Positions 44,201 to 55,500 of a DNA stretch of 64,000 bases are shown here, one piece after another. The position numbers were made by a program, and so were the translations under genes. This DNA comes from Prunella strophiata (taxonomy: Eukaryota; Chordata; Aves; Passeriformes; Prunellidae): assembly GCA_036583965.1 (NCBI GenBank), contig JAZBQD010000013.1:13161618-13225617 (forward strand), written 5' to 3'. The notes beneath the pieces are model-generated. The model was not told the origin of the DNA and made no database searches. It was given only the letters and a program-made list of their open reading frames with translations. Position 1 is the stretch's first letter. Each line of letters begins with the position of its first letter.

Positions 44201-45218
44201 ACCTGCTTGAGTTATTTCCTGTGCATGTCCAGGACAACCAAGAAGGGCCCCACAGGGGCCAAAGAGGTGAGGCAAGAAAAAACAGATGAGTGAGAGAGGC
44301 TGCAACAGGAACTCTCAAGAGGATCAGGGGTGAGGTGAAACAGAACCAAGAGCAGAGATTCATGGTGCTCCATCATCACAAGTGAAAAGGGAAAATCATC
44401 AGCTGGCTGGGCTCAAAACAAAGAGAAGACTGTGCTTTTCCAAATAACATAGCTGCATCAGGAAATCCATGGCTACAGAAAACAGGAATGTTTATGGATT
44501 GACCTCCACTGCAATTTAAATCAAACTAATTAATGGAAGAAAACTGGATCACACTCCTAGATCACAAACACCCCTGCAACACGGCTTGCTTTGCTCTCAC
44601 ACCATTCCTGTGGCACCTGCTCCCAGCCAGTGCTGCAGAAATGGATCAGAACAATCCCTGGCTCAGCCAGAGGGATGTTCAACAGGAACACCCCTCTATT
44701 TACTGGAACTGTGCTGTAAAAGAAGAATTAAAGCTTCTTCCCATTGGATTGTTCCTCTGCTGTCCTGCTTTAGGGACCCTGCTTGCAGATAGACTTGAAG
44801 AATTGTGCTGGTTAATGGAATGGATTTTGGCATTAGTGGAAAATATAAGCCCTCAATATCAAATATTAAATTATTCCTGATTAATTCTTTTATGGGCTCG
44901 GACTTGCAACTGATTTAATACTCCTGGATAATTACTTCTCTTATAACTGTGCCTTTGATTTTTAATTAACCACACAAAGTTTCTCATTCAAATCTAATAT
45001 TACCTTTGTTAACAGTGTCAACTCTCTGTTTAGAGATTCTACTCACATTAAACTGTATGCTGAGAAATTAAAATCTGCTTTTCCTCAACTGTATGAACAA
45101 ATTCTGTACCAGGCTTATTTATTCTACATAATTATCTAGGAGAATATTGTTTCTGGTGTGCTGAGCACTGCTGTCTGCCAAGTCACCCCTTTCTCTGGAT
45201 ATCACTGCTCTGTGCTCC
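41213..45218. other. Unique intronic sequence
   Basis: Unique intron, AT-rich at 42230-42800 and 44880-45150. An open frame of 115 codons at 44533-44880 has hydrophobic stretches but no motif I recognise. No exon or transposon was identified. Confidence 0.5.
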
Positions 45219-45330
45219 CCTCACCCCAGCTCACAGAGTCCCAGACTGGAAGGGACTCAGATCCACCCCCACCATGGGCAGGGACACCTTCCACTACCCC
45301 AGGTTGCACAGGAAGTCAAAGCACAACATC
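45219..45330 (-). mobile_element. CR1 3'-region fragment
   Basis: TCACAGAGTCCCAGACTGGA, AGGGACTCAGATCCACCCCC, ACCATGGGCAGGGACACCTT and CCACTACCCCAGGTTGCACA run in this order. This is the reverse-complement order of conserved CR1 3' blocks (ATCACAGAAT..TGGAAGGGACCT, CCATGGGCAGGGACACCTTCCACTAGACCAGGTTGCTC type). The copy is diverged, truncated and lies on the minus strand, the same strand as the host gene. Confidence 0.78.
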
Positions 45331-48300
45331 TTCAAACTTGTGTGCCTTTACTCACCTACATTCTTCTGTACAGATGTAATTAAGTGAATTTACTCCATTA
45401 AAATCCAATAAAAGTGAGCTGCCTGGGAACTGCCTGCTGAGCAACTTCAGTGATCAGGCTCCTTGAAATTCAGAGTCTGGGTATGAGCTTGGGTGCCACA
45501 CTTGAATCATTCACATCAGAACTTGGTCCTTGCTTTGAAAATGTCAGGGTTTCTACTTTAACTCCTTGTAATTAGATTCACATTTACCCACAGAGAGAGG
45601 TTTGTGTCAGTCTTTCCAAGGTTTTGGCAGGTCCACACACCTGTCTGGACTCAGAAAGAGACAGCCTCTGGTAGTGCATGGCTTAATGGAAATGATTGGT
45701 AAAGCTCCCTATAATCAAATTAAATGGTTTGCTTTTTCACTATCTAACATTTTCACAAAGGTTATTCTTAAAATATTGGGCATTCTCCTGTTTGACCTGT
45801 TAGCTAAATGCAACTGTGCAGAGCAAATCACCCAGCTCAGCCTCATCTCCTGTGCTTGTGGATCAGCTCTCCTTCATTTGGGAGCTCCTCCATCCTAATT
45901 GTTAAGCCCTTCAGAGGAGCAGCCTTACACTGAAGGGCTTTCTGCCCTTCTTATGTTAAACAACTTTGCTTTTAGGGAGGACAAATTCACACTTTTGTAA
46001 TCCAAGTCACGTCCTGGCATTTTTCAGTCTATTTTGCTGTTTATGACCCCTGCCCTCACAGAGATGAGGTTCAGAACGAGTTTAAGGAATCAGGCAGCAA
46101 TTACCAAGTGTGGAACCAAAGGACTCACAGAGGAAGGAGAGCTGACCTCGACACTGACTCCTGCTCCAGCCACAGACACCCTGAAAGGGCTGAGAGCACT
46201 TCTGAACTCTGACTAAGCTTCTCTGTGCTTAGCAAAAGATCATCATCCTCCAGCCTGCAGGGCACTGGGCAACTGTACTGCAATCCACTCACTACTGCCA
46301 TCAGGCACATAGAAAAAATATAAATATATATATAATGTATTAAAAACTAACTATGGGAGTGCTGCTGATTGTCAATTCTCACAAATGCTAAAGGATTTCT
46401 GAGACCCTACAAAGATCTGGCAAAATTTTTAGATATTTTAAAGCTTTCAACTGTTTTCCATTAGGATTCTCAGAGGGGTTCAACTGAGGATCAAAAGCTT
46501 TGCAGAGAAACATGAAAAATGCAAACACAGGAATGATGTGCTGCTGCTCCACCTCCCCTGGCTGGCACCCCAAGGAACTGAGATCAGGAGCATCAGGGCT
46601 CAGGCTGTGCCCTGACTCTGCCCAGCCACTGAGCTACATGCCAGAGAAAAGGATGCCACAGCTCATCCCATGGCTAAAGCCAAGGAAATGGAGTCTAAGA
46701 AAATAATTATGTTGTGCTTGAGGAAATATGGAAATGACCATGAGCTGCTGCATTTAACAGACTTCCTGAAATTAAATTATTTGTATTCAAATATGTGCAA
46801 AACCAATGATCATTTTTGGTTTTGATCAGCTCAACCTGTTCTTTGGGGAAATTAATTTGATGCTCTGGGTATAAACACTCTTTCAAAATGCTCACCATGA
46901 AGCAATGTTTTCCTCCTGCTCTCCTTAGCACCAAAGCAATTTTCAGAGCATTCCCATTGATAACACAAACAAAACAGATAAACCATTTCAGGAGGAGGAG
47001 CAGAAATTGCAATCAGAGAAGGAATACCTAAACCACAATTTAATCCACATGTATCAGCAGGCCACAGGTGGCTGGGGAGCAGGGCCTGGGGGCAGGAGCA
47101 GGTATTGCTGCAGGTGCCACAGCACAGCTCCAGCCCAAGGAGCTCTGCTGGGCACCCACCCCAGCCACAGCACAGGCACAGAGCCTGTCAGGAGCTCATC
47201 TGCAATCAGCTGATTCCATCTACCTGTCCCTAAACAACAGGGAAACCATTCCGAGTGCCCTGCCACTGCTGGGATCCTGCCAGAGCTGCCAGCTCGAGGG
47301 GCAGCACGTTTGGGTCCTCTCAGGCACAGCTGCTCAGAGCAGCCCAGAGCATCAGGGGACCAAACCCCCATGGCTGTGACTCAGACAAGGAGGTGTGCCT
47401 GATATCCCAGCTGGGCAAAGGAGAAAAGAGAGCCCAGCAGGGCTGCAGGGGAGCCCTTTCTCCTGCAGAGCTGTGCCAGCATCAGAGCCCATGGCAGGGC
47501 TGTGGAGGGGAACACAGCAGAGCTGCCCTGAGGAGCACAGCTGGCTGCCACAGCCCTGCCCCTCTCCTCCCCAGCTCCCTGGGCCCTGCTGAGACAGAAG
47601 AGCACTGCCTGGGCAGTTTCTGCTGAGGCAGCTCAAAGGGCTCAGCCTGGGGTCACTGAGTGCTGAGTGAGCCCATGGCCAGGATGGGATGGGGACTCCT
47701 GAGCAGGAGTCTCAGCCTGTAAGGGAAGAGCTCTGGGAGCTGAGCTGCTCTCAGGGGCTCAGCAGCACGTGTCCCCTCCACAGCTGAAGGCTCCCAGGGG
47801 CTGAAGCAGGATCCCTGCAGGGAACAGGGCCCAGGCCATGTCCCATCCATCTCTGATCTTCAGAAGAGCAGAGAGGGGAACCTGAACTCCTGCTTTCCCC
47901 ATCCAGCACAGAATTCATTTCCTTCCTAGCTGGTCCCTAATGTCCAGAATTACCAGTATCAATATCCTCATTCATTTTCTTTCAATTCCTTCTGTAATTG
48001 CTTGGGGATATTAAGTGCTGCCAATATTGGGGTCATTATTAACCCCAGGCAAAATATGCATTGGAAGACCACAAACCTTGATTCTTGCCTGGTTACCATA
48101 GCTACACCTGACCAAGAGGTGACACCTGAACTCTGTCTTCAGGCTCTAAGTAAGTGATGAAGAACCAAAGATTCTCAGAAAATGAACTGACAGTGTTTGA
48201 AGAAGAAAAGGTCAAGCACACTCATGGGAAAATCTTAAAAACTTAAGCTCACACTATTAATTTCTATAAACAACTTGTTATCACCCTGCCTACACGGATC

Positions 48301-50965
48301 TGATGAGATTATTCTTGCCAGCTCTTGATCATGATACTGTGCAAGTGCATATTGAAAAGCTCTGCCTTTGATCACAGGGAGCACAGCCATTACAGATAAT
48401 GTACACACTGCACGCCTACTAATCTCATTCTGATTTTTCCTGGGAAATGAGCAGTTCTGAAACATGCATCTCAAATCAGGAAACTTCCATGATCACAGAA
48501 CAAACAGCAAAGAGGCATTAATTGATTTTAAATCTGACAAAATGATTAATACCAATACTTACACCCCCAGATTTCTTCATCTGTCAAAACATTACAGCAA
48601 TTCCAGCAGTTACAGATGTGTAACTGCAGGGCCTGAACACAAAGTTCCTGCTAGGAGCTCTATGAGCACTCCAGAGAGCAGTGCTGTGCTAATGCACACC
48701 AAGGGTGCTTTAATTCCTGTGTCCAAACGTCCTGCTCTGAGAGGTAAGAGCTTGCTTTGCCAACCCACGGCTCTTAAAGAAAACAAACAATGGGATTCAT
48801 GCCTTGATTTTCACTGAAATGACACCAAAGCCCCAGGGATGTGCTTTAGTGACAGAACACACGACATCTGTGTTGGGACTTTTTACAGCTGCTGCAGAAG
48901 GTGCTGAGGTTGGCAAAGGCTTTTTCTCTGTGTTCCACAGCTGAATTAAAGGAGTGTCAAGTGCAGCACGTCAGAAAGCAGGATTCAGATCAGTCTGAGC
49001 CCAGGCAGTGGCTGTCACACAGTCTCCACTCTCCTTGAGGTGTGACATATGTCACTTCACTATTGTCACAGACTGTTTCATGCTAGGCTAGATGTGAATT
49101 TTTAAAGGAAAAAAAAGCAACTTTGTAATCATACACGTCATGTCAGATTTATTCCTAGCATGGAGGAGATGACCAGCCTCTGACAGAAAGACTCCAAAAG
49201 TCATTGTGCAGAAGATGGACACACCTGGCTTATCCTGTGCTTGAAGGATAGTTTGTTGTTGTTTTGGGGGTTTGTTTAATTAAAGCTAATTAAAACCAAA
49301 TAATGTACCAGAAAATCATGAATCTTTTCACCTAATGTCACCCTTCCTTTTGATGCTCAGAATTTCTTTGACTTCTTTCCTCCACACAAACCACACTCCT
49401 GGGTGTCTGAGTGCATCTCAGCCTCTCAGTTTAGAATTTTAACATTCAAAAAGCTGAGCAGAAGGAACTTTCTCCAGTCCCAGATAAATCAGGCTAGCAG
49501 CCATGTGGCCCCAGTAATTTCAGAGTTCCCCCTGTGCACTGGAGGATGTCAGATCTGCACCCTAGAAAGTTTGTAAATCCTACAAAGTTTGTATTCTGCA
49601 CAGATCCACTGTTCCATTATAAAGCAGATCTTTTACAACAAATCTTGAGGGGCAAACGTGGGTGCCATGAATCTGAAAAGGCAACCTGTCAATCCAGAGC
49701 CAGTATACTCATTTTCCTGAACAGCTTTCAAGGACATTTACCATAAATCTGTGAAAGGAGAGCTACTTACAGGTCTGGGATTTATAGAAAGTGCTGCCTA
49801 TTTGTGCTCTGTCTTCTGTCAATAGCATTAAGATTTGCAGTTTGCACTGAATTATCCAATGACCTAAATCCTAGCAAGCTATCAAAATCTGTTTCCCAGA
49901 TAAAGTCATGCTGGAGTTTGATACATTTATCAGTGCCAGACACACAGCACTGCTTACAAGCACGGCAATTTCTCAAACCTTCTTCAGCAGCAGACAAAAG
50001 GGAGGTACAAATGAATTACAACCTATTCACTCCAATGGCTTAAAATAATTATCACCCATTGGAAACAAAACACTACAATTCCTGCCTTCTGATTTCACAC
50101 AAACTCCTGCTATAATGAGGCACTGTTTACTAACCTAATGTAAAGCATCCAAATCTTACACTGCCAGCTCCAGAATGATTTATTGTTCTTCCATTATGCT
50201 AAATACTTGGGCTAGATCATGCCTCATTATAGAGAACACAATGCATTGCCAGTCAGCTGCACAGGACCTGATGTGGGAGAGGCAGGGTGTCAGCACAGCT
50301 CTGTGGTGACAGGCACCTGCACACAGGGCTCCAGGATGTGCCAGGGCCATTGCCCTGGCTTCACTCCTCTCCAGCACCACAGCATGGAGCACCAGCCAGG
50401 CAGGAGGGAGCTGAAGCAGCACAGAACTGTGAGATGTACCCAGCTCTCTGGAACCCCAGGTGTTCCCAGGCTGCAGGGCTGATCTCAGGGGACATTTCCA
50501 GGGGAGGTTCCACCAGCCAGGTGCTCCTGGCCAGGCTGCCTTGCCACAGTGAGGACCAGAGGATTGTCAATACAACAAATGGCTGGCAGAGATTTTTCCA
50601 CAGTGTCCAACTGGGATGTACCCTGGGATAAGCTCTGCTCTCAGTTCTTTCCTGCACTGGCAGAGGAACATGTGTGAGGGTCACTGCAGGGACAGAGAGC
50701 CCCTGCCACCCTGTGCTCCACCACAAACCACATCCATGTCCTGTAAGAGCAGCCACAGCCACGTGCCAGCCAGGGGACACTGCAGCCAGCTGGGGACCTG
50801 CCTCTCCTGCAGGGATGGCAAGGGACAGCCAGCTCCTTACATCCCACAGGAGCCTGATCCCAGCCCACAGCCCCACTCACAGCAGCTCAGCTTCCCTCCT
50901 GCCCACAGTGGTGTCCCTGCACTCCCAGCTGCCCTCAGGGTCTGACAGCAAAGCCACTCGCTGTC
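45331..50965. other. Unique intronic sequence
   Basis: Unique intron, with AT-rich DNA including a TA-rich run at about 46315-46342 and a GC-rich patch at 47060-47840. No exon, RNA gene or further transposon was recognised. Confidence 0.5.
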
Positions 50966-52567
50966 ACGGGACAGGGGATGGGCTGGGACAGGTGATGGCA
51001 TGGCACAGATGGTGGCATGGGACAGGTGATGGACAGGTGATGGGCTGGGACAGGTGATGGCATGGCACAGATGGTGGCATGGGACAGGGGATGGGCTGGG
51101 ACAGGTGATGGCATGGGACAGGTGATGGCATGGGACAGGTGATGGCATGGGACAGATGGTGGCATGGGACAGGTGATGGCATGGGACAGGTGATGGGCTG
51201 GGACAGGTGATGGCATGGGACAGATGGTGGCATGGGACAGGTGATGGCATGGGACAGGTGATGGCATGGGACAGGGGATGGGCTGGGACAGGTGATGGCA
51301 TGGGACAGGTGATGGGCTGGGACAGGTGATGGCATGGGACAGGTGATGGCATGGGACAGGTGATGGGCTGGGACAGGTGATGGCATGGCACAGATGGTGG
51401 CATGGGACAGGTGATGGCATGGCACAGATGGTGGCATGGGACAGGTGATGGCATGGCACAGATGGTGGCATGGGACAGGTGATGGGCTGGGACAGGTGAT
51501 GGCATGGGACAGATGGTGGCATGGGACAGGTGATGGCATGGGACAGATGGTGGCATGGGACAGGTGATGGCATGGCACAGATGGTGGCATGGGACAGGTG
51601 ATGGCATGGCACAGATGGTGGCATGGGACAGGTGATGGGCTGGGACAGGTGATGGCATGGCACAGATGGTGGCATGGGACAGGTGATGGCATGGCACAGA
51701 TGGTGGCATGGGACAGGTGATGGCATGGCACAGATGGTGGCATGGGACAGGTGATGGGCTGGGACAGGTGATGGCATGGGACAGGTGATGGGCTGGGACA
51801 GGTGATGGGCTGGGACAGGTGATGGCATGGGACAGATGGTGGCATGGGACAGGTGATGGCATGGCACAGATGGTGGCATGGGACAGGTGATGGCATGGGA
51901 CAGGTGATGGCATGGCACAGATGGTGGCATGGGACAGGTGATGGCATGGGACAGATGGTGGCATGGGACAGGTGATGGCATGGGACAGGTGATGGGCTGG
52001 GACAGGTGATGGCATGGCACAGATGGTGGCATGGGACAGGTGATGGGCTGGGACAGGTGATGGCATGGGACAGATGGTGGCATGGGACAGGTGATGGGCT
52101 GGGACAGGTGATGGGCTGGGACAGGTGATGGGCTGGGACAGGTGATGGGCTGGGACAGGTGATGGCATGGGACAGGTGATGGCATGGGACAGATGGTGGC
52201 ATGGGACAGGTGATGGCATGGGACAGATGGTGGCATGGGACAGGTGATGGCATGGGACAGGTGATGGCATGGGACAGATGGTGGCATGGGACAGCTGATG
52301 GCCTGGGACAGATGGTGGCATGGGACAGGTGATGGGCTGGGACAGGTGATGGGCTGGGACAGGTGATGGCATGGGACAGGTGATGGGCTGGGACAGGTGA
52401 TGGCATGGGACAGGTGATGGGCTGGGACAGGTGATGGCATGGCACAGATGGTGGCATGGGACAGGTGATGGGCTGGGACAGGTGATGGGCTGGGACAGGT
52501 GATGGGCTGGGACAGGTGATGGCATGGCACAGATGGTGGCATGGCACAGCTGATGGCCTTGGACAGT
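50966..52567. repeat. 17-bp minisatellite, about 94 copies
   Basis: Four 17-bp unit types alternate: GATGGCATGGGACAGGT, GATGGGCTGGGACAGGT, GATGGCATGG(G/C)ACAGAT and GGTGGCATGGGACAGGT. A unit ending CAGAT is followed by the GGTGGC unit wherever I checked, forming 34-bp dimers inside the 17-bp array. One shortened unit lies near 51025. Units ending in CAGGT followed by GATGG create the E-box CAGGTG dozens of times. On the plus strand CAG|GTGATG also resembles a 5' splice site, but that is antisense to the host gene. Long open frames (547-612 codons on the minus strand) read a 17-residue His/Pro/Ser/Cys repeat and are not genes. Confidence 0.97.
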
Positions 52568-55500
52568 GAGCAAGGCACTGACTGAAGCTATGGAAGCCCA
52601 GAAACACAAATGGCTCGGCATGCACGAAGGAGGAGAAACCAGAATGAGAAAGACCCATCCCTACAGGGACAGCCAGAGGCTCCTGGTGTGTTTTTGTCCT
52701 TGTGGCCAAATGCAATCTGGATTGTAAGAGGCTGCCACCACCTGAGGCCCTGGGAAGTCCATCTGGTGGCAATGCAGGCACTGCTGGGCACACACAGCAC
52801 AACCAAAGCCCTCAGCAGACACAGCCTGAGAGAGCCCAGCCAGCCAAACCCCACTCACGGGGTCTGAGACCTGCACTGGGGGCTGTGGGTCCTCTGCAGT
52901 TCTGGCTGGAACCTAAGGCTTTCAGACAGATCAAAGAGCAAAGCTTCAGGACATAAAAATATCCCTCTCAGCCACCTGAGGGCAAGACTGTCCTCAGGAG
53001 GAAAAGGAAGGGCTTTCACTTAAAAAATCCTGCACTGAGAATTTAAGTTTTTAAGAGCCTGTGAGAGATTTTGAAAAGCTTTTGGAGCTTTCTGAACTCT
53101 GCAGTCTGCCTTAAGCTAGGTTTATGTCGCATAAACACTTGCTTTCAGATTTATTATTATTATGAAAGATACAATATGAGCATAATAAATGATTGTGGTA
53201 TTAAAGCACATTTTACAGCATCATCTTGAGTGCTGTTTCCTTTAATGCTCTGCTTACATGACATGGAGGGATTTGCTCTGAAACTGTATTAGGATGGACG
53301 GATAGAACTCAGTAGCACAGCCCAGGACATTTTTTCCTCTTATCTCTGAATAATTCTTAATTATCCCCAGCCCTGTGAAGAACACAGGGGTGCAGGGAGA
53401 TGCTGCTGGAGGGACAAACCTCCCAGCTCCTGTGGCAGCACAGCTCAAACAGTGCTGAGATGGATCCCTCCTGGCTCTGGCTGCCAGGAAATGCAGGAAT
53501 TGTGTTTTGTATTCAAGCTGAAGATTAAATGAGCTGTCTAAAACCACTGTGACCCTGCATGGTTACTGGAAAAAAAAAAAAAAAATTAAAACTTCAGCTT
53601 GAAGGACTGCTTCAAAATAATTAATCTTGAAAGTACTAGGCAGAATTTTGGTGTCCAAAGGTAATACATTTCTTCTGATTCTTATTGTCTCCTGGATTTT
53701 GTTTTGGTTTTTCTTTTTCCTACTAGGAAAATAAAATGCAATTTTCTTGGAATAGTATTCTGAAATTATGTAAGATATCCAAAATGTACACCAATAATTC
53801 ACACCATCAGATAACACAAAGACTGGGGCTATACAGCTCTGGTAACAAATCAGTTTTGGCTCCCATTAGAAAATGTTGCTACAGACTCCCTGTTTCCCTC
53901 TGCTCCTCCCCATAGTTAATCTAGCTCTGATTGCTGTAATGCTCCCTATAGACAGACAAATTGTTTGGGTTAACTTAAAACATTTACATTAGTTTTTCAT
54001 TTGTGACTGCTTCAATTAGCAATGTCATCTATTTCTGAAAGCTTTTTACTTTTAAATAATTAGGGCTTACCGAAGAGGTTAGCACAAAAGGAGTATTTGA
54101 AATGCTAATCCACCACCTCAGACAAAACTGTTCCAGCAAATTTAAAATCCTGTTGCTTCTTAAATATATTGTAAAATACAATAGTGTCCACAGCATACTG
54201 ATAACCTCTGTGCAGCACAAAGGAAGGGGCCAGTGCATTACACGAGATGGGTATGAAATGGAAATGCTGACAGGCCCTGAAATGAGCTGAGACTGGGCTC
54301 AGGGATTTAATGAGCACAATAAGGGGCAGGTGGGCTGAGGGCTCCTGCCAGGATCAGATCCTGGCAGGAAAATGTGCCCTTTGAAGCTGCTTCTTAACAT
54401 AATCTGTACACAGGACCAGGCTGGGAATTACAACAAAAAGTGTCTTTTCATGTTCCCTTTGTCAGCCAGGCCTTTTACAGCCTTGTCACTAACACACACA
54501 CATATGGATATATATTTATATTTAATGCCACAGCAATTGGATTTCCTCTGGAACATACTTCTCTTTCTAACTACATTCAAATCCAGAAAAAAAAGAAGAA
54601 ATCTGTTGCTTTGGTGCAAACCATGCCTCATCTCTGGATTTAGTGCTTATGCCCTTTTTCTTCCTATATTTGATGCACTTGGACCTAAGTCATTAAAACA
54701 CATGCTCATCCCAAAGAGCTGGAAGCACTGAAAATGTGCTGAAATGAGGCAGCTGTGCTGAGCTTCATCCTGTGCCACGTACCTAGTGGCCACTGAGCCT
54801 TTTGCCAACGTGCAATTAAGAAGTTGCACGTTCTGGCTCATGGCTGGGATGGCAGCAAGGCTGTGGGCACTCCCCACAGCTCCCAAAAGCCACCACCACG
54901 GGCAGGTGCCACTTGGAAAGGCTGGACTGGGAAGCAGATGGAGGCACAGCAGTGCCTGGGAAGTTTCCTGCTCCTGAAGCTAGAGGAAGTTTTCCTTGTA
55001 CACACTGAGAGCAGCCAGGGAGATTTCATCCCCTCCCCTGCCCTGCTCTGGCAGAGCACAGGGTTTGGTCCCTGTCTTGCACCTGGAGCAGACTTGAAAA
55101 CAGGCAGAGAAGGAAAAGTTTATCAATAGTAGCTATTTTTGCATTCAGGATATATTTGTGATTGTTACTGGTTTTCTCACCCTGTACACAGGTGATGGAT
55201 GGAGAACTACTCCTGAATTCTAAGGACATGTTGGAAGTTCACTCTGAATACTGCTGCTGTCCATATCCTGCAGAATCTGATGCAAACTCTGCTCCTGGGC
55301 ACCTAAAAGATGGCAAAGCCCCCAACTGCCTTTTCTCCATGGGGCAAGAGTCACTCCTGTGGTGGGGTGCTCTGTGCAGAGCCAGCTCTGGGGAAGGTGA
55401 GCTCTCAGGACACTGCCCTGCCCTTCCTCTCACATAAAACTGCTGAGCTTTCCACTCTGGAAACCTCCAGCCCCTTTCAAAGGCACGTTTTGCTACATCA

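Noticed and set aside
44533..44880. 115-codon frame with hydrophobic stretches, considered as a remnant of a retroviral or other membrane protein
   Set aside because: No diagnostic motif, no neighbouring LTR or pol-like sequence, and the length is within chance for intronic DNA.
50837..52802. 547-612-codon His/Pro/Ser/Cys repeat frames on the minus strand
   Set aside because: Same artefact from the 17-bp unit. The flanking sequence adds no domain, start or splice support.
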